Positions 9,756-21,288 of a DNA stretch of 64,000 nucleotides are shown here, one piece after another (position 1 is the first letter of the stretch; each line of letters opens with the position of its first letter). The notes under the pieces are model-generated. The model ran no database searches, was not told the origin of the DNA, and saw nothing but the letters and a program-made list of their open reading frames with translations. Position numbers and translations under genes: made by a program. The stretch covers positions 10,575,524 to 10,639,523 of the forward strand of contig OY725488.1 in the NCBI GenBank assembly GCA_963281255.1. The letters are read 5' to 3'. The DNA is from Aphrocallistes beatrix (taxonomy: Eukaryota; Porifera; Hexactinellida; Sceptrulophora; Aphrocallistidae).

Positions 9756-10243
9756 CAAGCGCGCTTCGCTTGCTTGCGCTGCGCGGCTGGCGGACACTTT
9801 GTGTCCGCGTGAGGCTCCCTTCGGTCGCCTGGAGAAGACATTGGTTAATTATAAGGGAGATATTATCTCTAAATATGACCATCTTAGTTTTAAAATCGAT
9901 TTCACTCGAAAAGTCACCAAATTTGTCAATTTGTAAAATTTTGATGGGTAATGATGAAGTGATGAGTCATCATTTTTTGATGATAGTTAAATCATCATAT
10001 GTGAGGTATGTTAGTATACATATTCTATTAAATTTTCAGCCTTCTATCTCCTATAATGGCTGAGTTATGCCCGAATAACTGTGTTGCTTAACTTTTAAAA
10101 ATGTGACAATGACGTCATAATTCCATGATGAGTCGACATTTTTGTCTGAGCTCAGAACTTACTGGAGCCATAGCCAAAAGACTCCCGCATGCCAAAAATC
10201 ATCTTTCTGTGCCTGGCAGTTTCTTCAATCATTTCGTTACAGA
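9756..10243 (-). mobile_element. Helitron-like non-autonomous element, short-body form
   Basis: Read on the minus strand it starts tctgtaacga and ends in a GC-rich tail. The tail has a hairpin gcggacac-aaa-gtgtccgc and a terminal hairpin caagcg-aagcg-cgcttg, ending CTTG before a T. The same body and ends occur at 57861-58333. No target duplication and no inverted termini, as in Helitrons, but the terminus is CTTG and not the canonical CTRR, so the class is tentative. Confidence 0.55.
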
Positions 10244-10510
10244 TATATATATATATATATAAACAATAATCGAGTTTTAATAGTAAGGATATACACATTA
10301 ATCGAGTTTTAATAGTAAGGATTTAGTCACGCTGAGTCTCTCACAAAGTCACAGAGCAAAACATGGATCCCAAAAGGTGCGACCCCCAGTACATTTCACA
10401 GGCCCGACTTTCGAGAAATGAAGGTGTTATATGCCATATTCTTCGATGTGCAGAGTATAATAGCCTCTATTTGTGTCCCCAAGAAGCGAACTATTACTGG
10501 ACAATTTTGG

Positions 10511-10559
10511 GATATATTAATATACAAGCAAGCGATGCGCGCTTGTATATTAATATATC
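10511..10559. repeat. 19-bp-arm hairpin containing the Helitron-like tail motif
   Basis: The arms gatatattaatatacaagc and gcttgtatattaatatatc are exact complements around aagcgatgcgc. The loop is a shortened form of the GC-rich tail motif of the flanking Helitron-like elements. Confidence 0.7.
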
Positions 10560-10609
10560 TCACATATAATGCAACTATCATCAAAAAATGATTGCTCATC
10601 ACGCTGTTA

Positions 10610-10695
10610 TGACGTCATCATTGTGACTCCAGGCGCCCACAGGGCACCTCCGGCAGACACAAAGTGTCCGCCAGCCGCGCTGCGCAAGTAAGCGG
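10610..10695 (+). mobile_element. Helitron-like 3' tail fragment
   Basis: Contains the tail in plus orientation (ccaggcgcc … cagacacaaagtgtccgcc … gccgcgctgcgcaag) and abuts the 3' remnant of pseudo-A3. It lies opposite the element at 9756. Together they bracket 10243-10610, which holds a direct repeat, tcgagttttaatagtaagga (10270 and 10302), and no recognisable gene. Confidence 0.55.
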
Positions 10696-11417
10696 AGAGC
10701 TATCACCATTAAAACTGAATATAGAATAGCTCATTTTTTAAACTTGCAAAATTATATAGAATCTCACACCAGAAGATTACTATGATGAACATAGAGATCA
10801 TTGATTTAATTCTATGGTTTTTGAGATGGTTTTGATAACAAGGATTTATGAAATCACTTCCAGAAATATTATTGATATCTCGAGCTTGAAGGATTTTGAA
10901 ATTGAGCATCGTGCTGTGATCCTGTACACACATCTCGTGTCTCACAAGCCGGAATTAAACATTGCGGTTTCGAAGAACTCAACCATCCCCCACACAGTCC
11001 AGATTTGGCTCCAGTGACTGTACAAGTGACTGTACTTATTTGGAAAATTGAAATATTACTTAAAGAGACCCGATTTGAGGACGATGAATCCTTGAGAACG
11101 GAGGTTAACACATGATTAAAGTCCAGTCAGAAAAGTTTTACTATTCTGGAAACCAGGCGTTAAAATCTATATTGCTCACTAAACACATATGGATCATTAA
11201 TTGAATGATTTTAAAAGTTGACTAGACTACAAAAATAGTATTAGTTCGCAAAACTTTTCAGCCCACCCTTGTACCTCCTCACATAGCAACAGAGTACTAC
11301 TGAGGCTAATAAACAGAATGTTAGATTAGATAACGAACACATATAACTTAATATTCTCGTTGTCATTTCCAGCATCTCTTTTAGGAAATGTGTACTATTT
11401 TTAAAAATTGAATTCAT
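10696..11417 (-). pseudogene. Subtype A 7TM pseudogene (A3)
   Basis: The start codon region (11415-11417, MNS), helix 1, loop 1 and helix 2 are recognisable by comparison with A1 and A5. The sequence then jumps from helix 2 directly to a short piece of helix 5 (about 10696-10728), and everything 3' of that is missing, replaced by Helitron-like tail sequence. A mariner fragment splits the loop-1 coding region at 10887-11271. With an insertion, an internal deletion and 3' loss it cannot encode a receptor. Its position between B2 and B4 keeps the A-B alternation visible. Confidence 0.85.
10887..11271 (+). mobile_element. Mariner transposase fragment inside 7TM pseudogene
   Basis: The plus-strand frame carries CGFEELNHPPHSPDLAP, followed by KETRFEDDESLRTEV. 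This matches the HPPYSPDLAP region holding the last catalytic acidic residue of mariner transposases and the following KG-RF-DDE segment. The right end, gcaaaacttttcagcccac, is an inverted-repeat-like mariner terminus abutting TA at 11272. The 5' end is truncated, so only the C-terminal part of the transposase remains, with the expected downstream Ser-Asp lost. Confidence 0.75.
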
Positions 11418-12285
11418 TTATATTTCATACTAAACCTTCTCAATCTGCATTTATACACGTTGTACATAAAAATTTAACATTCAAAATCGTGTTCTGGTTT
11501 TAATTTCTCATTTCTTTTTCAGTGGTTAGCATTGCATTATCCTTGAATCGCCTAGAATAGCTTTACTGTAATCCATTTCCCTCACTTTCAATATGTAAGT
11601 ACTTAATTCATTTAATATACAAGTACAAAAGGTCTCCAGTATTTCCATCTCGTGATTACACATTAATCAGAGGCAGCGCCAGGCTTTATATTATGAAGTT
11701 GTTCTTTTTGATATTTTATCCGACATTTACTTTGTTTGGAATAGATCCCAAAGTCTCAAGATTATCTAGTAGGGGAATTGTGTTTACTGTGTAGCATTTG
11801 TTGGAACATCCCGGATTCATAAAAAGACCAGTTAAATATAAAAAATCTCGTAACCCCTCTCGCGTCGCCCCTAGTATTAATGAGATAATATAATCTCTAT
11901 GCAGGAAAACTACTTTTTAAAACAGTTTTCACAAGGGCGTAACTGGAATATTCAAATCGAGAAGTTGAGCAGATGTATCAACAGTTAGATCTCCGCCTTG
12001 TTCTGGAAACAACTGCTAGAAATAGCGAGGAAGCAACCGCCTCCTCTGCCTCACTAGTAGTTAGGCCTCTGTTTTAGTTCTATGTTAATAAGTGGGTCAT
12101 CTTTGTTTGAGCAAAGTGGAGTAGTACATTGAACAGGAATTTCTATGAATGGAATAACTCGAGACAGCGAAAATGTAGTACTATTCTCCAACTCACCTTC
12201 TGTGATTTCTATTCAAGAGTCAATTCGTTATACAGCAAAAATGACATAAATAATCAATAATTGATAGTACCGTAGAGAAATTGGA
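11418..12285. other. 5' flank of pseudo-A3 with second coiled-coil exon relic
   Basis: Colinear with 5032-5960. The coiled-coil exon relic at 11935-12077 has a TAA stop as its second in-frame codon but keeps VEQMYQQLD and the VVRPLF terminus. A TATA-like segment (about 11680) is preserved. No functional gene. Confidence 0.5.
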
Positions 12286-12745
12286 TACAGTGATATATTG
12301 ATTATAGTGATATATTGGTTATAGTGATATATTGGTTATAGTGATATATTGGTTATACAGTACACCCTCGATAGTCCGAACCTCGCCAATCCAAACCCTT
12401 GCTAATCCGAACACTTCATTCTTAAAATCCGAACACCCAAAATATAATTTTATTCGCCTCTATGCTTTGAATACACGTTTATAAACTTAAATCTATCAAT
12501 AAGATTGAGAAACCTCGTTAAATATGCAATCATATAGCGAAATAATGTGCTTGATATTAACAAAGCAAATTTATTATAATTAATACTTTATTGAATTAGT
12601 GTTATTTCACTAATCGGAACAAATTCACTAATCTGAACGATGTTTTCGATGATTGGAACAGAGCTGTTCGGATTAGTGAGGGTGTACTGTAGTGATATAT
12701 TGGTTATAGTGATATATTGGTTTTATTGATGTATTGGATATACTG
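12286..12745. repeat. 17-bp minisatellite gtgatatattggttata
   Basis: Four units precede and two to four (the last ones diverged) follow the MITE at 12358-12689. The equivalent site near 5965 has about two units, so the array expanded in this copy only. Confidence 0.8.
12358..12689. mobile_element. Pogo/Tigger-type MITE
   Basis: Terminal inverted repeats cagtacaccctcgatagtcc and cagtacaccctcactaatcc (minus strand of the right end) match the cagt-acctcg-ntnntccgaac pattern of pogo-like elements. TA flanks both sides (12356-12357, 12690-12691). Non-coding, 332 bp, inserted in the minisatellite. Confidence 0.8.
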
Positions 12746-12880
12746 ATAATTTTTTCAGTTTGTAATCACCCAGGCAGGATCGCTTATTATGAACATTCGT
12801 TTACTAAACCTAACTAAGCGTAATAACAAGCCTCAGAGGGTGTGGACATATTTGGTCTATACTCTCTGTAAACAGACACT

Positions 12881-12917
12881 GAATTTCGAATGGCCACACC
12901 GGCCATTCGAAATTCAA
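12881..12917. repeat. Perfect 16-bp hairpin downstream of B4
   Basis: tgaatttcgaatggcc and its exact complement flank the loop acacc, about 200 bases past the 3' end of B4. The homologous positions at 6220-6256 and about 22060-22098 carry mismatched versions. Confidence 0.7.
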
Positions 12918-13114
12918 TGGATGTTCAGGCTGTACTGTCGATGGAGAAAATCAATTTGTGTTTTTCAAAGAATATCCCGAATTTTAGAAAAACAGTTTCT
13001 TAGTGTGGCCATTACACTTTGCATGCAAAGTACATAAAATTATTAATATAAATTTGGTTACAGATGAATGTTATAAGCATTTAAAGTTAAAGCAAAAAAT
13101 ACAGACAAATGGGA

Positions 13115-14176
13115 TCAATATCTTCTATAAAAAATGTCTTCATGGTACTTGGCAACGATAGGCTTGATCTTCCTGTTGACACGATTGAGTTTCCATTTCT
13201 GTCTGAGATAACTACCAACAATCTTAGTCACTAAGTACAAATAATTGGAAGCCATTACAATTGTGTATAAAATGAAAGAGAGATTTGCCATAAGGTTACA
13301 CACTTGAATGGAATATTCATCCGTTGTAATAAACTGATTTAGAAGATAGAAAAAAGGGACGACTATAAAAGGAATGACGTAAAAGGAAATGCCCAAAGCT
13401 ATTATGATGCTAGCTACTTTGAAGTGTAGACGAATAAATCTTTCACTAAGATATGAAGTTCTATCTTTAAACAATCTGGCTTCAGTCTCTCTACCCTTCA
13501 AGTGCTTGTAGAATATACGAGCGTAGAGTATGTATAGTACAAGGTCGGACGAATACAAGAGTGCGTAGACTAGTGCAACTAGAGATTTCACTTCAGTAGG
13601 TGATGTAGTAACATAGGAGAATGACATGGATATACACACAGCACATCTCACCGCTATACAGCCACTCCATCCTAGTACTGTGTACTTGTAAGGGCAATGG
13701 TGATAGGTCAGCAACAGTACTTTCAATAGAAGACATGGAATAGTAATATGGCAGTCCGAAGAGATGTTACGCATATAATCGAAAAATCTTTTTGCAAGTA
13801 AAAAATATTTAGCAAACACTGGATCAATTTTCAGTAATTTTGTGTTTTGGATAGGAAAAAGTGACACCAAACTCGAGAAGTTGTAAAGCATCTCAAAAAT
13901 GACAATCGCAATTATGAAATTTGCTATCATTGATTTTATTTTGAGATTTTTTAGATGATTTTGATAGCAAGGATTAATTAGATCATCCTTAGAAATATCC
14001 TTGATATCTTGCGCTAGAAGAAACCTCCTCCTCGCAAAGTAACAGAGTATTACCAATGCCAATAAGCAGAATGTTAGACTAGTGCATGATAATACGTAAC
14101 ACAATATTGTATTATCATTCCTTAGATCCATGACTATATCTAGATATTGTAGATTATTCTCCACTGTTGAATTCAT
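13115..14176 (-). CDS. Seven-transmembrane protein, subtype B (copy B4)
   Basis: 353 residues from the ATG at 14176 (MNSTVENNLQYLDIVM). The frame extends 11 codons upstream to an ATG at 14209 (MYIKTKSRKIS). That ATG abuts the TATA box at 14210-14217, so a transcript starting about 25-30 bases downstream would not include it. Relative to B2, differences concentrate in helices 2-3 and the intervening outer loop (for example SLFPIQNTKLLKIDPVFAKYF). Loop 3 reads KGRETEARLFKDRTS, where the usual Ser before RETEAR is Gly. It ends DIFYRRY. No disrupting change is seen. Confidence 0.85.
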   Translation of the reverse strand: MNSTVENNLQYLDIVMDLRNDNTILCYVLSCTSLTFCLLALVILCYFARRRFLLAQDIKDISKDDLINPCYQNHLKNLKIKSMIANFIIAIVIFEMLYNFSSLVSLFPIQNTKLLKIDPVFAKYFLLAKRFFDYMRNISSDCHITIPCLLLKVLLLTYHHCPYKYTVLGWSGCIAVRCAVCISMSFSYVTTSPTEVKSLVALVYALLYSSDLVLYILYARIFYKHLKGRETEARLFKDRTSYLSERFIRLHFKVASIIIALGISFYVIPFIVVPFFYLLNQFITTDEYSIQVCNLMANLSFILYTIVMASNYLYLVTKIVGSYLRQKWKLNRVNRKIKPIVAKYHEDIFYRRY

Positions 14177-14209
14177 TGAAATCTTTCTACTTTTTGTTTT
14201 TATGTACAT

Positions 14210-14217
14210 TTATATAT
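14210..14217 (-). promoter_or_regulatory. TATA box of 7TM copy B4
   Basis: Minus-strand catatataaatg, 34 bases from the ATG at 14176. It decides the start between two in-frame ATGs. Confidence 0.65.
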
Positions 14218-14999
14218 GATCTTCTATGCACTCGAGATATTCAAACTTTCCTTTGGTTAGCATTCATTTTCTTCAACATATTGCCTTCTTTTACTATATA
14301 TCGTCCGTTTTCTTATAAAATATTTATTTTATAGTCTTTTTCCCAATTGATTTTGTATCAATAAGAACACGAGCTTGAAGGAAGAATTGCCTAGTACAAG
14401 TATTAGCATGTCTAAATGGAAATCTAAGGTTCATAGAAAGCACAGAACTAAGATCACATCATTTACTATGCACCTGCTCCCTATAGGAAATTCACGTTGT
14501 AAGACATTCTCTTAATATGTTTCACCATTTGATTTCCATTTACACAATGTTGAGGGATAATTCTATTTATGGAATCTTAGGGGGTCATTTATGGTATTTC
14601 ATTGGTTAATGGTTCAAACTCTTAGTTATTTCTTATAAATTCATGTCACTTCCGATGTGTAACTTGCAGATTGTTTTAAACATTTTTACACAAAGCTATG
14701 GGCATATTTTTCAAACCTTTAAAAACACGACTTTTTAAAGACTCATTCTAATAATTGCTAAGCACTATTAAAATTAATATACGTATATGATATGTGCATG
14801 AGTTGTTACATTAGAGTATCATAGAAAAGACAGTTTATTGTAGTAATGTCATGTAATTATTTGCTATTGTGAGAGCAAAAAGGCATAAAATGCATTGAAA
14901 GGTGCGAAGTGCTTTTTATTCAATTTGTCGTAGAGGGATTAAAATTTCGCTTTGATATTCGTAATTTACACAGTATTTGACACTTATATGCCATTTCAC
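14218..14999. other. 5' flank of B4
   Basis: Closely follows 23945-24700 (for example the ggaatcttagggggtcatttatgg block near 14570). No gene. Interrupted at 15000 by the next insertion. Confidence 0.5.
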
Positions 15000-17537
15000 C
15001 ATATATTGAAAAGTCGAGTGCGCATGCGCACTGGGTCGAGTGCGCATGCGCATTCAAAAGGGTCGAGTTCGTATGCGCATATCATCGTTTGTGCTTGTTA
15101 TGGTATATTTACTCAACTGACTAGCCTTGCGGAAAATAATCAAGATGTCAGTAACAGCAGCCACGTACGTGACGGCCACTTTTAGCCAGTCCTTTGAGTT
15201 CATCATATTCAGGTTTTACTATAAATATTACTTATATGTGATATGCGCGTTAAACAGCATCCGTATTATGTATAACCAGGAGTGTATTGGGAAGAGGGAA
15301 CGGGGGAGAATGCCGTTCCCTTACTTTAAACCCAGAATGGCAACGCAAAGGCGCTTCTGTTAAATTTTTTAATGAATATTTAGACATTCTGTGAGGCAAT
15401 CAAGTATATTTAGATGAGATTTTTGACACAAGCATCTTAATCCTTTACAAAAAGTCTGTACAGGTTGTCATTAACAACCATTATTAAACAAGATGAGTTG
15501 AAAGACTCAAAACTGAGAAATTTCAATGTGGCTAACGAATTAGATATCATACTATATGAAGTATATTTACCTTTTGAGTGTAAAATCCAAATTAAGAATT
15601 CTTGTAGCAACATTTCACTTGTTCGTTGAATCATTTGTTCCCATACCCTGCTTATCCATCTCCAATATTCTTAGTACAAGTACAGTCGACAACCGTTAAT
15701 TCGAACTTTCACTAATTCGAACAAATTTTGTTATTCATTTAAAATTTATTAAGAGTTCCATATTAATCCATCTGAGATAATTCGAACATCTAAATAGCTT
15801 CCATTCTAAGCATTATGTTGGGTATACGTATGTACTTCATCTACATGTTTCAGTTATCAGGTAGAGTCTTTTTAAAAAAGATATAATTAGTGAATTGTGC
15901 GGGGAAGTTTGAAAGTTGAGGTAGAAGATAGCCTACTGGTCATAATAGGTCAAACACTAGTCTGGATGAAATGCTGTTTTTTAGTTACTTTGCTGGTCAG
16001 CTGGTTTTGTACGGCAAGTGCTGGTTAAACTAGCATTTGGCTGGTTACTTGGGGTGTATGTAATACAAGTATATGAATACCAACATAAACCTATCAAGCT
16101 TCATGTACTCTTAGCGTGGGTCTCAAGTTTGAGTGAGCCCAATGCTGGTCACCCTAGTCACTAGGTGCCATATCCGCCAGGTTTATGATTCTGGGAGCCT
16201 GGTGATCATTCCGAAACCAGGTTTAGTATTATTTTTCCGAAATGTCACGCCTATGTATTAAAAATTATTCGCATCAGAGATGTGAGTTCCTAGTGAATTC
16301 TGGACATCATTTTCAAAATTTCCTACTAATTGCTATTTCCTTATTTTTGAGAATATTCAGAAGCAAATTAAACGGTCATTGTTTACAAATGACAGCAATA
16401 GATACTTACTGGGCAAACCCGGGGTATCCCGCCGCAAAACCGGAATAAAAGGCTTCTGGATGGGAAAATAAGAGAATACGGCATCATTGTTTTAATAATA
16501 TGGTTGAGAAATAATTATATTCAAACCTCTTTTTCAGGGTGCCTCTCCGCCCATTTATGAAGGCGCTTCTCAGCATCTTATTGATGTGATACTTAAAACA
16601 AAGATGCCTATTATAATCATACACTGTCTGGTTCTAGTATTGTAACATCATAATGCTTTGTATCATAATAATAAAATGGTCTATCTATGGATGCCAATCA
16701 ATTAAACCCACCAGGGTTAATGAAATCTAACATCAATTTCGAAGTATATGCACTCGAATAAATAAATCTAGAAGCTTCATATAGATAATCCTTTCCAAAG
16801 CGTAATTACTAGCACCTGTACCACCTTGTGCCACTTGCCAACATTATATATTATGGGAACAAGTGGATCAAGGTGGCACAAGCGATAGTAATTATCCTTT
16901 AGGCATAATTAATGAATATAAAACTTTTGTATAGATTTCGAATTTGATATCAGATTTTCAGTAGTTGCCGTGATTTTAATGAATTGGTAACCATGGATAG
17001 ACCCATTTTAGTATTATTTATGATGATGCAAAGTAATATGATGTTCCAATACTTTGGCCAGGCAGTATATAATTAGTGATGGCATTGTTTGATGAAGTTC
17101 ACAAATAATAAGCATAAATATTAGTTTCTACATTTTCGAAAACCAGGATACCAAAGGGCGCCCAGATTATGCTAAGAGTCGAAATTTTAGAAAAAGGCGC
17201 AGTAATTCAGGACGTTCCTTCACTTTTATAGACTTAAGAATACACCGCTACGTATAACGGATATTATACAAATTATATTTGAATACACATATTATGTACG
17301 TATATACTTGTATGTATAGTAAAACCTGAATATGATGAACTCAAAGGACTGGCTAAAAGTGGCCGTCACGTACGTGGCTGCTGTTACTGACATCTTGATT
17401 ATTTTCCGCAAGGCTAGTCAGTTGAGTAAATATACCATAACAAACACAAACGATGATATGCGCATACGAACTCGACCCTTTTGAATGCGCATGCGCACTC
17501 GACCCTATGCGCATGCGCACTCGACTTTTCAATACCT
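15000..17537. mobile_element. 2.5-kb element with about 210-bp terminal inverted repeats (MULE-like)
   Basis: The left terminus (15003-15215) and right terminus (17325-17535) are near-identical inverted copies. They include gtcgagtgcgcatgcgcac units and an inner segment around gccacgtacgtgacggcc. The 9-bp direct repeat ccatttcac flanks it at 14991-14999 and 17538-17546. Long inverted repeats with 9-bp duplications suggest a Mutator-like element. The interior has no recognisable transposase; one short possible exon after an acceptor near 16538 reads ASPPIYEGASQHLIDVILK. It appears non-autonomous. Confidence 0.7.
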
Positions 17538-17546
17538 CCATTTCAC

Positions 17547-19255
17547 AGCTACACAACTTGTCAGTTCTTCAATCTTTTCGAATCAACGGCAAAAGCTAAC
17601 ATTAATCATGCACAAACCTGACAATAGTATTCTACTAAGATCAGTTCATTATTCCCCATACAAATAGTACTGACAATGATCTTTACATGAAAGGAAATCA
17701 TTAAAACCCTAAGAGATACAACGAATCTGATTTATTACCAGAGATAATTCATCATAATATGCATAGTGGTTAAAATTAGAATATATGGCACAAAGTGGCA
17801 CTGATTGATTAATTTATACAATTGTGAATTCTTAAAATTAGGAATATTCTACCATGACTATTTCTACTCTGATTAGCTGTATCTCATACCGTTAAGTATT
17901 ATTCTTTATGAATATACAAATTCAGTCCTATTTGTTTATGAAATAATGAAGTGGTCAAATAGATGTGTTTGGGTAATGTATAAATCAAGATCAGATCAAT
18001 CATTTATTGATCATACAATGCATATTTTCTTTGACATACTTTCAATGCATTATACATTTAAATTCACCTGATGTCATCTTAAATACACGATGAATCATAA
18101 ATTTTCTTTGAATTCGAAAGTGTTGCTGTATTCTTTCACTTAATTAGCATTCTAGTCAATTAATAGTCTACTTTATACATACAGTGATAAAAGAAAAACT
18201 GCAAGTGTTGCTAGCTTGATTGAATTGAAATGCTCTATGTAGAAGACTATAGTATTGTATGACATAATGTACATAACTTATGTAAGAAATCCACTACTGT
18301 AAGAAATTCTTTCATCCAAGTTATCCTAATTCTTATTTCTGTTTACATAATAAAGGGATGATGTTGACACAATTATAGTTATGTGTACTTAAATTGTATT
18401 TATTTAGACTGATTTACAATAGTATTCAATTGGATTTCTAAATAATATAGAAAGTTACTAATCATAGAGGAACAGTTTGCAAGTCACCTGAGATTCAACA
18501 AAAGAATTCTCGATGTGCCAGAAATCAGTTTTCTGCACGGGCAGTTTCTTCAAATAATTTACATACGCACGTCATACTCGAAGCAATTCCTGACCTCTGT
18601 TATTTATACAGAAATAGTGATACAGTTCATCTTATGCTAAAGTTACAATCGCCAACTACGTATAGGAACATTTAATGAAAAATATTCATACTTTATCATT
18701 TGTGCACACAATTGTTCAAATTATATTTGAAATACCCAATTTGTTAATTATTCAATGAGACCAGAGATCTCCCGAACTCATTTTTATTCACAATTTCGAC
18801 TGTTCCTCTTTTATTATTCCTATTCAAGCAATTCCTTGAACGGTTAGAAGGTACGAAAATAATATGACACACTGTATAAGGTATCTTGCAAACGAACTGA
18901 GAGAGCGAACTAGATCTTTCAGATATTTATGCGGATAAAAATTAAGTAAATAATTTATGTGTCAAGGGATATAATAAGTCCGCGGAATTGACTATTTCAA
19001 TTAATTATGGTTTTATCCTTTTTATGGTCGTTTATTCCCTTAGATTAGTTTATGTGCGATTCTGCGACATTCTGACCCGTTCTGTGTTCTGGTAAAGCCC
19101 AAATTTCACAGAGAAAATGTTTTTTTTAATGACAGTACTGAAGATAGAGTTTAATGAAGCTTAGAATATAAAGAAAAACAAACAAACTGAAAAGACTGAC
19201 ACTATATCAAGAATATGTAAAACTAAATAAATATTATAAATACATAACTTGAGTA
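17547..19255. other. Spacer between B4 and A5
   Basis: Matches 24720-26655 for nearly its whole length. Near 18515-18560 it holds an old fragment resembling the 5' head of the short-body Helitron-like element (aaatcagttttctgc … gcagtttcttcaa). The same fragment sits near 25990-26040, so that insertion predates the unit duplication. No gene. Confidence 0.5.
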
Positions 19256-20341
19256 TCAACATCTTCTATAATACAGAGCTGCATGGTATTTGGCAACGAT
19301 AGGCTTAATCTTCTCATTAACACGATTGAGTCTCCACTTCTGTCTCAGATAGGTTACCAAAATCCTAGTTACAAAGTATAAATAGTTCAGAGACATTAAT
19401 GTTGAGTACAAGAAGTAAAATAGATTTGAAATCACACAAAAGATTCGAAAAATTTGATAAGAAAATATTTCAAAGTTTCGACTAACGCAGGGAATATTAA
19501 ATAGAAAATAGAAGTTCCTGGGTTCGAAGAGGATAGCAATGACATAAAATGCAATAACCACAGCTATAAGAATACTAGCAAACTTGAAATGTAAACGAAT
19601 CGTCCTCTCACTACGATATGAAGCTCTATCCTTAAACAATCTAGCTTCAGTCTCTCTACTCAAGTGCTTGTAGAATCTACGAGCGTAGAATATGTAGAGG
19701 ATGAAGTCAAGAGAAAATAGAATAATTAATAAAACTGAAAATAGAATAGCTATCTCATTTTGATAATAGGGAAATTCAATGTCTTCCAAGAGCTGAAAGG
19801 TCAAGATTACCACACATCTCACAGTTATACAACAGCTCCATCTCTTGATTGTGTTCCCGTAGGGGCAATGGAGATATGCCAACCAGAGAACTTTCATTAA
19901 CAAACAAGGTATTACGATCTGACAGCTGAAAGCTATGCAATCTACATATTCACTACATTTTTCCGCTATGAATAAAATATAGGATATCGCTGGATTTAAG
20001 TTTGGAAATTTGGAGGTATATTTCTGAATGTTATAAACCAAACTTGCAAAATAATATAGAATCTCGCAACAGAGGATTACTATAATGAACGTAGAGATCA
20101 TTGATTTAATTCTAAGGTTTTTGAGATGGTTTTGATAACAAGGATTTATGAAATCACTGCTAGAAATATTCTTGATATCTCGAGCTAGAAGATACCTCCT
20201 CCTCACATAGTAGCAGAGTACTACTGAGGCTAATAGGAAGAATGTTAGATAAGATAACGAGCACATGTAGCTTAACATGCTCGTTGTCATTTCCAGCATC
20301 TCTTTTGGGAAATGTGTACTATTTTCTACACTTGAATTCAT
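19256..20341 (-). CDS. Seven-transmembrane protein, subtype A (copy A5)
   Basis: 361 residues from the ATG at 20341 (MNSSVENSTHFPKEM). An ATG 19 codons upstream (20398) is in frame but lies upstream of the TATA box at 20375-20384, so it should not be transcribed as a start. Loop 3 lacks one residue (HLSRETEAR where paralogs have HLKSRETEAR), an in-frame codon loss in an otherwise invariant segment. The outer region after helix 2 (YNIQKYTSKFPNLNPAISY) and helix 6 (IAFYVIAILFEPRNF) differ clearly from A1. Tail ends AALYYRRC. Confidence 0.85.
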   Translation of the reverse strand: MNSSVENSTHFPKEMLEMTTSMLSYMCSLSYLTFFLLASVVLCYYVRRRYLLARDIKNISSSDFINPCYQNHLKNLRIKSMISTFIIVILCCEILYYFASLVYNIQKYTSKFPNLNPAISYILFIAEKCSEYVDCIAFSCQIVIPCLLMKVLWLAYLHCPYGNTIKRWSCCITVRCVVILTFQLLEDIEFPYYQNEIAILFSVLLIILFSLDFILYIFYARRFYKHLSRETEARLFKDRASYRSERTIRLHFKFASILIAVVIAFYVIAILFEPRNFYFLFNIPCVSRNFEIFSYQIFRIFCVISNLFYFLYSTLMSLNYLYFVTRILVTYLRQKWRLNRVNEKIKPIVAKYHAALYYRRC

Positions 20342-20374
20342 TCGAAATTTCATATTTAACCTTCTCAATCTGCA

Positions 20375-20384
20375 TTTATATATA
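20375..20384 (-). promoter_or_regulatory. TATA box of 7TM copy A5
   Basis: Minus-strand tatatataaatgc, 34 bases from the ATG at 20341. Confidence 0.6.
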
Positions 20385-21288
20385 AAAATTCCTAACATTC
20401 AAAATCGTTTTTTGGTTTAATTACTTATTTCATTTTCAGTGGTTAGCATTGTTTTATCCCTGAATCGCCTAGAATAGCTTTGCTGTAATCCATTTTCCCC
20501 CACTTTCAATATGTAAGTACTCAATTCATTTAATATACGACAAGTACAAAAGTTCTCCAGTATACTATGATAGCTCGTGATTACACATTAATCAGAGGAG
20601 GCGCGTCAGGCTTTGTATTATGGAGTCTTACATGAGTGGGAATCCCTCGTGGTAGGGTCACGTACCCGCATCGCATCAGGTTTCTTTTGATATTTTATCC
20701 GACATTCACTTTGTTTAGAATAGACCCCTAAGTTTCAAGATTATTTAGTAAGGGAATTGTGTACTGTATAAACTTTGTTAGAACATCCCAGATTCGTAAA
20801 AAGGTAAATATTAAAAATCTCGTGACTCCTCTCGCGCCGTTCCTGGTATTAGTGAGATAATATAATCTCTTTATAGGAAAACTACTTTTTAAAAATCAGT
20901 TTTCACAAGGTCGTAACTGGGATCCTCAAATCGAGAAGTTGAGCAGATGTATCAACAGTTAGATATATGCCTTGTCCTGGAGACGACTGCACTTCTGCGT
21001 GTTTTTATTATACTTTTTTTCGCATAGAACAGAGCTGCGAATGGTTTGATGCGAAAGATTTGGACAATAGACTGTAATTATTATTTATAGTTCCAAGCCA
21101 TGACTTATGTAGGTACCTTAATTTTATTATAGTATATTGAAAAAAACGGGTATTTGTATATTTTCCCACCTTTATATGCATATTTTCACTCTTTTCAACG
21201 AATTTTAAAATATGCTAAAGACTAGTCTTCTGCAGCTGAGTTGGTTTTAGTAGTGTAGATTTCGAGCATCATACCTTTGGATCTACTA
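20385..21288. other. 5' flank of A5 with third coiled-coil exon relic, truncated
   Basis: Colinear with 5074-5640 until about 20995, where the relic (20910-20995) is cut off. The following sequence first resembles foldback-element sequence (gtgtttttattat … cgcatagaacagag), then the Helitron-like long-body interior. A TATA-like block is at about 20609. No functional gene. Confidence 0.45.
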
